Source: CAYWVO01 sp964461835 (GTDB taxonomy: Bacteria > Zixibacteria > MSB-5A5 > WJJR01 > JAJRUJ01). From it: a DNA stretch of 64,000 bases. Location: assembly GCA_964461835.1 (NCBI GenBank), contig CAYWVO010000003.1, forward strand, positions 55,918 through 119,917, written 5' to 3'. Below are positions 33,580-42,013 of this stretch, piece by piece (position 1 is the stretch's first letter; every line of letters begins with the position of its first letter). Below the pieces are notes generated by a model. That model was not told the origin of the DNA and did not search any database. It saw nothing but the letters and a program-made list of their open reading frames with translations. Position numbers and translations under genes: made by a program.

Positions 33580-35645
33580 ACTCGAAGGCTACTAACGCGA
33601 CAAATGCGGCATACGATTCTCAAGGCGAATCCCCGCGCATAGGCGTCTATGTCTGTCACTGTGGCGGCAATATTTCGGATGTGGTAGACGTGGAGCAGGT
33701 TGCGAAAACAGCGGCCAAACTCCCCGCGGTGGCAGTCTGCCGGCGCAACGTATTCATGTGTTCTGATTCCGGGCAAAAGCTCATTGCCGAAGACATCGAA
33801 AAGGAGAATCTCGATGCCGTTGTGGTGGCCGCGTGTTCCCCCAGTTTGCACGAGCTTACCTTTCGTGGGACGTTAGTTCGCGCCCAGTTAAATCCTTACT
33901 TATATGAACATGCCAATGTCCGCGAGCAGGTGAGTTGGTGCAGCAAATCAAATCCTGAGGGGGCCACAGAGAAAGCAATCCGCATGGTTGCCGCGGCGGT
34001 CGGGAAAGCCAGGAATTTGGCGCCGTTAAAGAAGACCCGGGTTGATGCCACGCAGCACGTTGCAGTGATCGGCGGCGGTGTCAGTGGTTTGCGCGCAACC
34101 ATAGACTTAGCACGACGTGGACTGCAAGTGACGCTTCTTGAACGTTCCCCCTTTCTGGGAGGGCGGATGGCGCAACTGGAGCGGCTGTATCCCACCGGCG
34201 ACAACGCTCGCGAAGTGTTGCACGAACTCTTGGACCAGGCGATAAGTGACCCAAATGTTACCATCCATCCCCTGGCGGAGGTGATCCATTACTCGGGTTC
34301 GGTGGGCAACTTTCAGCTGCATGTCCGGTTGCATCCGCGGGGGGTATCGGCAGAACTGGATTCAGCAAAAGTGGAAGAAGTCATTGAGGCCTGTCCCGAG
34401 GCAGCCGGCAATGAATTCAACTACGGGCTGGGTACCCGGAAAGCGATTTACCTCCCTTACCGCAGTTGCTATCCGTCGCTGCCGGCCATCGACTGGAACA
34501 TTTGCACCAAGTGCGGAGAATGTATGGAGGTCCCGGGTGTTTCCGGCATCCACCTTGAGGAGGAGCCGGAGGAAATTGAACTTAATGTGGGATCGATAGT
34601 GTTGGCTACCGGTTTTGACCACTATGAACCGGCGGCAGGCGAATACGGGTATGGTGAACACCCACGGGTTATAACCCTCCCCCAATTCATCCGCATGCTG
34701 GATGAGGAGGGACCGACCGCAGGCATGGTAGGAGGAGAAAACCACCCGGTCAAAAACGTCTGCTTCATCCATTGCGTCGGCAGCCGCCAGGTCGAGGGAA
34801 TTCATCAACCCGGCCCGGACGGCCAGGTCAATCGTTACTGCTCGCGGGTGTGTTGCACCGCTACCTTGCAAGCAGTCTGCAGCATCCGAGACCGCTTTCC
34901 GGATATCAACGTCTACGACTTCTACCAGGACATTCGGACATACGGCCGCGGACATGAGGATTACTATGAAGAAGCCTGCCAAAAGGGTGTGCTCTTTTTC
35001 CGTTGGGCGGCGGAATCCCCACCCGTCGTTGCCAAGAATGACGCCGGCCCCTCGCCGTTGAAGGTGACGGTGAAAGACACGCTCACCTGGAATGAGGAAA
35101 TCGAGGTACCTGCCGACCTGGTGGTGTTGTCTTCCGGCATGGTGCCGCGGGATATTGGTCCATTGGTGGATATGTTGAAATTGCCCCGCAGCGCCGACGG
35201 CTTTCTGCAGGAAGTCCATCCCAAACTGCGGCCGGTAGAGTTGGCGGTTAATGGCGTGATGATCGCCGGTGCATGCCAGGCACCCATGGACACTACTGAA
35301 AGTTGTGCATCTGCTGGTGCGGCGGCCGCCAAGGCCTCGGCGTTGCTGACTAAGGGATATATCGAACTTGATCCATTTGTGGCGACTGTGGATGAAGCGG
35401 CCTGTACCGGTGGAGCGGACTGTGACGAAGCCTGCGTCAAAGAATGCAAGTATCAGCAAGCAATCTCGATGGTGGAAAAAGAGGTTGATGGTGAACGAAT
35501 TACCGTGGCCGAGGTCGAAACGGCTTTATGTGATGGTTGCGGGATGTGTGTGGCGGTGTGTCCGCATGGAGCGATCCAGGTGGCCGGCTGGCAATTGAAA
35601 CAATTTGAGGCCATGGTAGATGCCATCGTGATGGACGCTGTGTAG
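33576..35645 (+). CDS. QmoB/HdrA-like flavin-iron-sulfur subunit
   Basis: 689 aa. I start it at the ATG at 33576, coupled by ATGA to the previous stop; the frame is open further left but that overlaps coding sequence. The HdrA N-terminal domain (GVYVCHCGGNISDVVDVEQV, C27/C29, C62, C87, C122) is followed by FAD motif GGGVSGLRATIDLARRG at about 166, a ferredoxin-like motif with only three cysteines (CTKCGECMEVPGV), HCVGSRQVEG, and a C-terminal 4Fe-4S motif CDGCGMCVAVCPHGA. QmoB of sulfate reducers carries an MvhD domain at its end; here that function is supplied by the separate gene at 31800. Confidence 0.88.
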   Translation: MNSKATNATNAAYDSQGESPRIGVYVCHCGGNISDVVDVEQVAKTAAKLPAVAVCRRNVFMCSDSGQKLIAEDIEKENLDAVVVAACSPSLHELTFRGTLVRAQLNPYLYEHANVREQVSWCSKSNPEGATEKAIRMVAAAVGKARNLAPLKKTRVDATQHVAVIGGGVSGLRATIDLARRGLQVTLLERSPFLGGRMAQLERLYPTGDNAREVLHELLDQAISDPNVTIHPLAEVIHYSGSVGNFQLHVRLHPRGVSAELDSAKVEEVIEACPEAAGNEFNYGLGTRKAIYLPYRSCYPSLPAIDWNICTKCGECMEVPGVSGIHLEEEPEEIELNVGSIVLATGFDHYEPAAGEYGYGEHPRVITLPQFIRMLDEEGPTAGMVGGENHPVKNVCFIHCVGSRQVEGIHQPGPDGQVNRYCSRVCCTATLQAVCSIRDRFPDINVYDFYQDIRTYGRGHEDYYEEACQKGVLFFRWAAESPPVVAKNDAGPSPLKVTVKDTLTWNEEIEVPADLVVLSSGMVPRDIGPLVDMLKLPRSADGFLQEVHPKLRPVELAVNGVMIAGACQAPMDTTESCASAGAAAAKASALLTKGYIELDPFVATVDEAACTGGADCDEACVKECKYQQAISMVEKEVDGERITVAEVETALCDGCGMCVAVCPHGAIQVAGWQLKQFEAMVDAIVMDAV

Positions 35646-35658
35646 ATGGATGACAATC

Positions 35659-35967
35659 ATGAGTGACGTACAAGCCGCACAACCGAAGAAAAAGAAACTC
35701 AGCAGCCGGATCCGTCGTGAGCGTCTCGGGGAGGTTCCCAAACGAGCCTTGGAGATAAGTCGCGAACATGCAAAAATAAAAAAGAAACTGAAAGGAGCAC
35801 TGCAGAACGGTCCTCAAACCGTTCCTGAACTTGCGCATGAGACCCAGCTGCCCATGCAAGAGGTATTTTGGCATTTGATGTCCTTGAAAAAGTACGGAGA
35901 GATCATTGAAGGTGAGGAGCGGGACAATTACTTCGAGTACGCTTTGAAGCCCGAGGAGGAGAAATAA
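35659..35967 (+). CDS. Small winged-helix-like protein in the Qmo operon
   Basis: 102 aa (an in-frame ATG at 35650 is the alternative start). A Lys-rich N-terminal helix (QPKKKKLSSRIRRERLG) precedes a winged-helix-like unit: LKGALQNGPQTVPELAHETQ, MQEVFWHLMSLKKYGEIIEG, YFEYALK. It lies between the QmoB- and QmoC-like genes, with a 2-bp gap to the latter. It may be a local regulator or an assembly or structural protein of the complex, since winged-helix domains also serve protein contacts. No catalytic residues. Confidence 0.6.
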   Translation: MSDVQAAQPKKKKLSSRIRRERLGEVPKRALEISREHAKIKKKLKGALQNGPQTVPELAHETQLPMQEVFWHLMSLKKYGEIIEGEERDNYFEYALKPEEEK

Positions 35968-35969
35968 CC

Positions 35970-37160
35970 GTGAGTACGCGCGTCGATCCAGGATTTGTGG
36001 GAGAACTCAAAAAGTATGGTGCATTTGATATTTCTGCCTGCTTCAACTGCGGTACCTGCACAGCCGTGTGCCCGCTCTCCGAAGGGATTGATAGTTTTCC
36101 CCGCAGAATGATCCGATACGGCCAGATCGGCGCCGAGGATCGTCTCCTCGGTTGCAAGGAAGTCTGGCAATGTTACTACTGCGGTGAATGCTCCGACACC
36201 TGCCCACGCCAGGCCGAACCCGGTGAGTATATGGCCGCAGCCAGACGGTACGCGATTGCCAGTTGTGATCCAACCGGCATTTCTCGCTTGCTATACACGT
36301 CAAAAGTATTCACCGCATCATTCCTGTTTGTATTGACCGGGCTATTCGCCTTGTTGCTGCTTAGCGGTCACGGTCCGATGTCATCGGGTGCGCCAATGTT
36401 GTTCCAGTTTCGCCAGACCGCGGGATTTCTGTCCTACAGTATTGTGCACAACATGGGGCTGGCCTTGATAATCGTTGCGGCGGTCGCGATGATCGCCGGG
36501 ATTGTACGGTTAGTGATCCGTCTTTCCCGCGTTCTTCCTTACCGGACCGGCGCAGAAGAGACGCCGACCCCCGGTTGGTTTTCACGCATCGCCCACGGAT
36601 TTACCGCGGTGGCGCAGGAGTTGGCAACCAACAAGAGTTTCCGGGACTGTGAAGAAGAACCATCCGTGCCCTGGTATCTGCGCAAGCGCTTCATCCATTG
36701 GTCGATCATGTGGGGTTTTCTTGGTCTTCTCCTTGCCACCATGCTTGACTGGATCTTAGACATGACCGTCGGCAAAGACCCGGGGCAACCCGTCGCCCTC
36801 TGGCATCCCACCCGTTTGTTAGGCACCGTTGCCGGGATATTTTTAGTCTATGGCACGGCTGTGGCAATTATTCAGCGGTGGGCCAAGCCCGACAAATATT
36901 TCTCACACTCATTGCTTTCAGACTGGTTGTTTCTCTGGCTGTTGTTCCTTGCCGGCGTGACTGGTTTCATTGTAGAGTTGACCGTTTATTTGCCGCACGG
37001 GGCTACCTGGATGTACATAGTCTTCCTGGTCCATGTAGTGATTAGTATGGAAGTTGTGATTTTGCTGCCGTTCACCAAGTTCGCTCATGCTGTCTATCGA
37101 CCCATCGCCCTCCTCATTCACAACACGCTCTGGCCGGCGGCAAGCGTGAGAAAGCCCTGA
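35970..37160 (+). CDS. QmoC-like membrane subunit (HdrC plus cytochrome b-like domain)
   Basis: 396 aa, GTG start. The N-terminal HdrC-like part has two 4Fe-4S motifs (C24, C27, C30, C34; C68, C71, C74, C78). Then about six membrane helices, for example VFTASFLFVLTGLFALLLL (after 110) and LSDWLFLWLLFLAGVTGFIV, with spaced histidines (HNMG, HWSIMW, HVVISMEV) that could ligate heme b as in NarI/HdrE. QmoC anchors the complex and exchanges electrons with menaquinone. It ends the operon; length agrees with QmoC (about 390 aa). Confidence 0.9.
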   Translation: MSTRVDPGFVGELKKYGAFDISACFNCGTCTAVCPLSEGIDSFPRRMIRYGQIGAEDRLLGCKEVWQCYYCGECSDTCPRQAEPGEYMAAARRYAIASCDPTGISRLLYTSKVFTASFLFVLTGLFALLLLSGHGPMSSGAPMLFQFRQTAGFLSYSIVHNMGLALIIVAAVAMIAGIVRLVIRLSRVLPYRTGAEETPTPGWFSRIAHGFTAVAQELATNKSFRDCEEEPSVPWYLRKRFIHWSIMWGFLGLLLATMLDWILDMTVGKDPGQPVALWHPTRLLGTVAGIFLVYGTAVAIIQRWAKPDKYFSHSLLSDWLFLWLLFLAGVTGFIVELTVYLPHGATWMYIVFLVHVVISMEVVILLPFTKFAHAVYRPIALLIHNTLWPAASVRKP

Positions 37161-37350
37161 CCGTGTTCTCTCGTCCGCTCAGCTCTTGCCGTATGAAGCG
37201 CATGCGCTCGGCAGCGGGTTTTTCATCAGCAAAGGTAACTGGGACTGCCGGCACGGTGTGGCCGTTGTCCGAAGCAGAATAACGCAGTGGTCGGATGAAA
37301 ATCCGGATCCAGTATTGGCAAAACGGTGATCGATTAGGAGGAGGTGAACC

Positions 37351-37674
37351 ATGCAGAAATACGTTACATTGGTATCCTTCACCGAAGAAGGGTTAAAAAA
37401 TTTGAAGGATACGGGCAGGCGGGCGAAAGCCTTTGCGGACAAGGCAAAAAAGAAAGGGGTCCGTATCGAACAGACCTATTGGACCTTTGGCCGGTATGAC
37501 ATCGTCCATGTATTTGAAGCACCCAATGATGAAGCGGCCGCTGCAGTATGTTTCGCGCTGGGCACTATGGGAACCGTCCGCACAGAAACTCTCCGCGCCT
37601 TTAATATCGATGAGATGACCGACATCGTGGGGGAAGTCCACGACTTGCAGCTTGATCAAGGGAGCTTGAAGTAA
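37351..37674 (+). CDS. GYD domain protein
   Basis: 107 aa. Ferredoxin-like alpha/beta dimer fold of the GYD family: YVTLVSFTEEGLKNLKDTGR, then EQTYWTFGRYDIVHVFEAP (the GYD-like turn is GRYD here), then GTVRTETLRAFNIDEMTDIV. Function is unknown; GYD genes often sit near stress or redox operons. A very strong ribosome binding site (ttaggaggaggtgaacc) suggests high expression. It lies about 190 bp after the QmoC-like gene, possibly in the same transcript. Confidence 0.85.
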   Translation: MQKYVTLVSFTEEGLKNLKDTGRRAKAFADKAKKKGVRIEQTYWTFGRYDIVHVFEAPNDEAAAAVCFALGTMGTVRTETLRAFNIDEMTDIVGEVHDLQLDQGSLK

Positions 37675-37746
37675 TCGGGAGGAACAGACAGTTGTGTGGC
37701 GCAGCCGCTCCAGAGTTGCATTCCTGATCAAAGTCTGGCAGTAGAG

Positions 37747-38919
37747 TCAGGTTAGGTATAATTCCTGGATTCTGTCAAAGGCCTTGTTGATCTCATCCAG
37801 AGAGACGCAAAAGGAAAGCCGGAGATGTTGCTCGCCGTTCGGGCCAAAGGCGATCCCCGGCGTGGTGGAGACCTTACCCTCCAGCAAGAGCCGTTTGCAG
37901 AAAGACAGGGAATCCGTACCTTCCTCCAGGAGGATTTTCGGAAACATGAGATACGAACCGTGTGGTTTTTGGTAGGTAAAGATTGAAGGAAGTCCAGCCA
38001 GCCGTTGGCACATCAAATCTCGGGCGGCACGATAGTGTTCCTTAAATGCCGCAATACACTCCTGGGGACCCTCCAGCGCCGCCAGGGCGGCGTACTGCGA
38101 TACAACGGGGGCGCAAATGGCGAATGGGATGTGGGCCTTGGTAATCTGCGGAACCAATGATTCACTCGCGTGCAAATACCCGATGCGCCAGCCGGTCATG
38201 GCGTAGGATTTAGTGAACGTAAAACAACTGATAACATGTTCTTTCATCTCCGGAAGTGAGGCAATTGAAAAGTGTGCATGTTCATCATACACGAAATATT
38301 CGTATGCCTCGTCGGTGATAATCATCAGGTTGTGTTGCAACGCGAGTGCGGCCAACTTCCGAAGTTCCGATTCCGAGAAGACCGTCCCGGTCGGATTATT
38401 CGGTGAACAGCAGATAATCGCCTTGGTTTTACGGGTGATGGCGAGTTTGATCGCATCAAAATCCAGGGCAAAGTCCGCTTCCTCGACCGTGGGCACGAGA
38501 ACGGGTGTACCCGACGCCATGATCACCTGTCCGATATGAGTCGAATACGTCGGTGTAAACAACAGCACCTCATCACCCGGATCGACGATTGCCATGATGG
38601 CCGCGGAGAGGCCCTCAATGGCTCCGACGGTAACAATGATTTGCTCGATGGTGGCATCGATGTGATTATCTCGTTGCAGCTTATGAGCAATTGCCTCGCG
38701 GAGCGGGACCAGCCCGGCATTCTCGGAGTATCCCCCCACCGAACCGTTTTTGACCGCCTGGATCGCCCCCTCTTTAATATGATCAGGGGTGTCGGCAGTC
38801 GGTTTGGCCCAGGAGAGAAAAGCCACATCCTCAACTTGCTTCGATAATCGGGTCATTTCGTGAATGGCGGATTTCGGTCGCCGCGCTACGCGGTCAGCGG
38901 TTTTCGGTTTATTGGACAT
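37747..38919 (-). CDS. Class I/II PLP-dependent aminotransferase
   Basis: 390 aa. Fold type I aminotransferase: GYSENAGLVPLREAIAHKL, VTVGAIEGLSAAIMAIVDPGD, CCSPNNPTGTVFSESEL, IITDEAYEYFVYD, and FTKSYAMTGWRIGYL, where the Lys in FTKSYAM is the Schiff-base residue. It is closest to the aspartate/aromatic aminotransferase subgroup; the exact amino acid is not deducible. The ATG at 38919 has a gggag ribosome binding site. An in-frame ATG at 38982 overlaps the upstream stop (ATGA) but has no ribosome binding site. Confidence 0.88.
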   Translation of the reverse strand: MSNKPKTADRVARRPKSAIHEMTRLSKQVEDVAFLSWAKPTADTPDHIKEGAIQAVKNGSVGGYSENAGLVPLREAIAHKLQRDNHIDATIEQIIVTVGAIEGLSAAIMAIVDPGDEVLLFTPTYSTHIGQVIMASGTPVLVPTVEEADFALDFDAIKLAITRKTKAIICCSPNNPTGTVFSESELRKLAALALQHNLMIITDEAYEYFVYDEHAHFSIASLPEMKEHVISCFTFTKSYAMTGWRIGYLHASESLVPQITKAHIPFAICAPVVSQYAALAALEGPQECIAAFKEHYRAARDLMCQRLAGLPSIFTYQKPHGSYLMFPKILLEEGTDSLSFCKRLLLEGKVSTTPGIAFGPNGEQHLRLSFCVSLDEINKAFDRIQELYLT

Positions 38920-38978
38920 TGTCGTTTCTCCCAGATTTGCGGACTTGTGGTATGACGAAGGAACTCTCCGGTAGACGT

Positions 38979-39617
38979 TCATAATTCTATGACGCTGCCC
39001 ACGCCGCCGGGGACATATATATCGGGATACCTCGATCGTATTTCAGCGATATGCTGAGTGCAATGCGTCGGGCAGATTAACTGCAAGTCCTTAATCGCTT
39101 CAAAATCAGCAAAACCGTGCAATCCACCGATCAAGGCATACGGCGTCCCAAACGAGGTTGCCGCGTGCAGGATATTTTCAACCCCCGGATGTGAACAACC
39201 GACTATTACTGCCAATCCCTTTTCGGTCTGAATCGCCAGTGATTGCTCGATGTCGGCCAAAAGGCCTGTCGTGTAACAGTACTGGTTGAGCTGCCGGGGT
39301 TCATCGATATAGACGACTTCGCGTGCCGGGCTGATACCGCGGAGCGGTGAAGGTGCGTAGACTCGGACCCGGTTGTTCTCAGCGAGGACGGCCGGCAAGC
39401 CGCCAATATGGTCAAAATGACCGTGCGAAAGAAAGATGTCGTCGATCGAAACGGGATCAATCCCCAAGGACTTCATGTTTTCCAGGAGCAAGCTCCCGCT
39501 GCTCCCGGTATCAAACAGCACGGTAGTGTCATGGTGTTCAATCAGGCACGAAAATCCCCAATCGGCGCGGAGATCTTCCCGGCGTGATTCATTATCATAA
39601 ATGATCATTACTTTCAT
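38979..39617 (-). CDS. Metallo-beta-lactamase-fold hydrolase
   Basis: 212 aa. Metal-site motif HGHFDH (65-70), CSHPGVENIL and ALIGGLHGF provide the di-metal ligands. The pattern matches the subfamily annotated as 7,8-dihydropterin-6-yl-methyl-4-(beta-D-ribofuranosyl)aminobenzene-phosphate synthase-like, common in anaerobes, though the true substrate is usually unknown. It overlaps the upstream DUF89 gene by 23 bp, so they are translationally linked. Confidence 0.85.
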   Translation of the reverse strand: MKVMIIYDNESRREDLRADWGFSCLIEHHDTTVLFDTGSSGSLLLENMKSLGIDPVSIDDIFLSHGHFDHIGGLPAVLAENNRVRVYAPSPLRGISPAREVVYIDEPRQLNQYCYTTGLLADIEQSLAIQTEKGLAVIVGCSHPGVENILHAATSFGTPYALIGGLHGFADFEAIKDLQLICPTHCTQHIAEIRSRYPDIYVPGGVGSVIEL

Positions 39618-40494
39618 TATCTACCGTCTTCGATACCGCGTGGACAGGTTCGAAATTTATACCCTTCAAAACAATATCGCCTTTGCTGACGCCGATATCC
39701 TGAGCAATGATATCACATTTTGCTTTCAGTAAGAAAAATATTGCGTGATCCTCTTGGGAAAGAGCCTCATAATTGCCCTGACCTTTGGCAATAGAAAAAT
39801 CAGCTTCGGCCAGCATTTGTCGGAATTCCGCGGTACAGGTATGGGGGATTGTGCCGGGAGCGTCAGTGCCTGAAGATACAATCGTTGCCGTCTGATCCAG
39901 GCCGGCCTGGATTGCATCGGCCAGGGTCGCATCATTGATCACCGGTGTTTCATGGACCACGTAGATGGTCGGCTTTTTCATGGTTTCGATCAGCAGTCGA
40001 TCAAAGACGGTTTCCCCGGCATTATCACCGATATACAGAATATCGTCTGCCGCGGCCAATCGCTTCGCAAAGGCTGCATAGTCGAAAATTGCGAAATCGC
40101 GGGTGAGTGATTCCTCGATCGCGGCATCAATGTCGTAATCGCCCTGCGGTCCGAAATCAATCACATTGCCGGCGATGGCCAACCGTATCGCCGTGAGCAG
40201 ACTGTCGGTCGCGTCATTGATTCTCTGCTTCAACGACGGATATAGCTGCAAGGCTCGCTGGGTACTCGCTCGTTTTAACGCATGAAAGGGATCGGGACTG
40301 CCCGTAATCTCTCGTACCATGCGATAGATCAACCGCCCGGTTTCCGGTGGTGAGTTTTCCAGTGAGATCTGACTCAACATCAAACCGAGTTCGTCCAGCA
40401 AGCGCTTCAGTACCCGTTCATCATCGGTCACTGCCCGGCCGGCACGGAGGGCTTGCTCGAAAAAACAGGGAATGCAATCAAGATAGGTTCTCAT
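39595..40494 (-). CDS. DUF89/ARMT1-like damage-control phosphatase
   Basis: 299 aa. Opening YLDCIPCFFEQALRAGR with two cysteines, YIGDNAGETVFDRLLIE (metal-binding Asp/Asn), and DFSIAKGQGNYEAL are family signatures of the prokaryotic DUF89 subgroup (AF1104-like). DUF89 enzymes hydrolyse phosphate from damaged or unwanted sugar phosphates and related metabolites. It overlaps the MBL gene and is separated from the cupin gene by 190 bp in which I see no feature. Confidence 0.88.
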   Translation of the reverse strand: MRTYLDCIPCFFEQALRAGRAVTDDERVLKRLLDELGLMLSQISLENSPPETGRLIYRMVREITGSPDPFHALKRASTQRALQLYPSLKQRINDATDSLLTAIRLAIAGNVIDFGPQGDYDIDAAIEESLTRDFAIFDYAAFAKRLAAADDILYIGDNAGETVFDRLLIETMKKPTIYVVHETPVINDATLADAIQAGLDQTATIVSSGTDAPGTIPHTCTAEFRQMLAEADFSIAKGQGNYEALSQEDHAIFFLLKAKCDIIAQDIGVSKGDIVLKGINFEPVHAVSKTVDNESNDHL

Positions 40495-40685
40495 TTCCCG
40501 TTACATACTCCGGAGATTTGGTGACCCCATTATTCCCCCCGGCCCTGTTGTTACAACGCGCAGGCCGGATGTCCCGACAAGTAACCAGCTGGCCGACAGT
40601 CGAACAAGCGCCATACTGTCAAACTTTGCATCGCCGATCAGATATTCGAACATGATAGGGCGTGGTTTTTCGGCGCTGCCAACGG

Positions 40686-41012
40686 CTAGTCGGATACATC
40701 ACACCAGGTAACTAAAATCGTTGCCCCCGTTTTCGTGGAGTAGGCGCCGTGTTTTACCCCTTTGGGGATCACGCAAAACGTTCCGGCCTGCTGGACATTT
40801 CCTTGACTCTCATACTCTCCTTGGAGAATATAATGTAATTCCGTATTGAGATGAGAGTGAGCCTCCATGCTCCACCCTGCCGGTATTTTCAGCAGAATTG
40901 TTCGGGGTGCCGGGCTGTCGTCCTCACTCAGCACTTTTTCCTCGGCCCCCCTACCGTGCCCGTTTGCCGGTCGCCATTGTAGGTCATCGGCTTTCCTGCA
41001 TACCGCACTCAT
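40686..41012 (-). CDS. Small cupin-domain protein
   Basis: 108 aa. One beta-barrel cupin: WSMEAHSHLNTELHYILQGE is motif 1 (H-x-H...E) and TFCVIPKGVKHGAYSTKTG is motif 2 with the fourth metal ligand. Such single-domain cupins may be metal-dependent enzymes or ligand sensors. It overlaps the upstream radical SAM gene by 4 bp (ATGA), a sign of coupled translation. Confidence 0.85.
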   Translation of the reverse strand: MSAVCRKADDLQWRPANGHGRGAEEKVLSEDDSPAPRTILLKIPAGWSMEAHSHLNTELHYILQGEYESQGNVQQAGTFCVIPKGVKHGAYSTKTGATILVTWCDVSD

Positions 41013-41968
41013 GATTCCGTCTCCTTTTTGCTCTGGTTTTTCGTTCCTCTTCTGAAGTGGCCGGGAAGCACATATGCCTCACCTTTATAAGTGACGTGAA
41101 TTAATTCCCCGCGCTCAATCATTTCGGTCAGGACATGTTCCTCCGAGAATTCCTGCGCAATTTCGATGGCTTGCTGCCGACGCAGGGGATGACGTGAACC
41201 AATCTCCACGATTGCCTGACGGGCGTCCGTGAATTCCTGCAGCCCAAACTGACCCACTTCTAATCCGGCCACTAACGTGGCGTCACCAATTATCTCCTGC
41301 GCTTTTAGGATCTCCTCCGGGTCGGCTGGCTGTACCCAGGGCTCGGCTGGCGGACGAATCGGCGTGAGGATGTATACCCGGTCCGGTTGTATGAGCTGGA
41401 CAGCACTGTTGATGCTCCGCAACTCCTTTTCGCTGTCATTAAGCCCTTTGACCAGCATGACCTCGAGCCAGAGATTCCCGGCATATCCATGGCGGAATTC
41501 CACCAGCCCCTGCAGCATCGTTGCGAACGTGATCTCCGGGTGGGGTCGATTGATGGCGCGGAATGTTTTTTCATTGCCGGCATCAAGTGTGGGAATGACG
41601 ACATCGGCTTCTGCCAAGTCATCCCTGACATCCGGACGAAATAGCAATGATCCATTGGTAATGACTGCGGTGGGCACGCGCAGTTTTGCTTTCGTCTGTC
41701 GAATAAGCCAGCCCAGGTCCTGGCACAACGTGGGTTCGCCGTCCCCAACAAACGTGACAAAATCGGGCGCGTGTGCTTTCGCATGTTGCACGATTTCCGA
41801 TAGTATGTCCTCTTTCGGGTAGAAACGCTCTCGGGTGGTTTGCAGATGTGTGGTTCTGCCCAGTTGACAATACACACAGGTATACGAGCAGGTCTTGGGA
41901 GGTATCGGACTCACACCCAGTGATCGTCCAAGTCTGCGTGATGGAACGGGTCCGTAAACATACATCAT
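41009..41968 (-). CDS. Radical SAM protein
   Basis: 319 aa. The cluster motif is C27-x3-C31-x2-C34 in KTCSYTCVYCQLGR, followed by TFVGDGEPTL (the SAM-binding GGE-like loop), TAVITNGSLL and PTLDAGNEKTFRAINRPHP. The C-terminal 70 residues (AIEIAQEFSEEHVLTEMIER) form a winged-helix-like extension. This matches a widespread group of uncharacterised radical SAM proteins of anaerobes. A ribosome binding site aaaggtg precedes the chosen ATG at 41968. Confidence 0.88.
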   Translation of the reverse strand: MMYVYGPVPSRRLGRSLGVSPIPPKTCSYTCVYCQLGRTTHLQTTRERFYPKEDILSEIVQHAKAHAPDFVTFVGDGEPTLCQDLGWLIRQTKAKLRVPTAVITNGSLLFRPDVRDDLAEADVVIPTLDAGNEKTFRAINRPHPEITFATMLQGLVEFRHGYAGNLWLEVMLVKGLNDSEKELRSINSAVQLIQPDRVYILTPIRPPAEPWVQPADPEEILKAQEIIGDATLVAGLEVGQFGLQEFTDARQAIVEIGSRHPLRRQQAIEIAQEFSEEHVLTEMIERGELIHVTYKGEAYVLPGHFRRGTKNQSKKETES

Positions 41969-42013
41969 AATCACCTTTCGCTGTGCTCAAGCCGAATGAT
42001 GCACCACACACCA

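Noticed and set aside
37197..37208. 12-bp palindrome AGCGCATGCGCT after the QmoC-like gene
   Set aside because: Loop-free palindrome with no T-run and no second copy; nothing links it to regulation.
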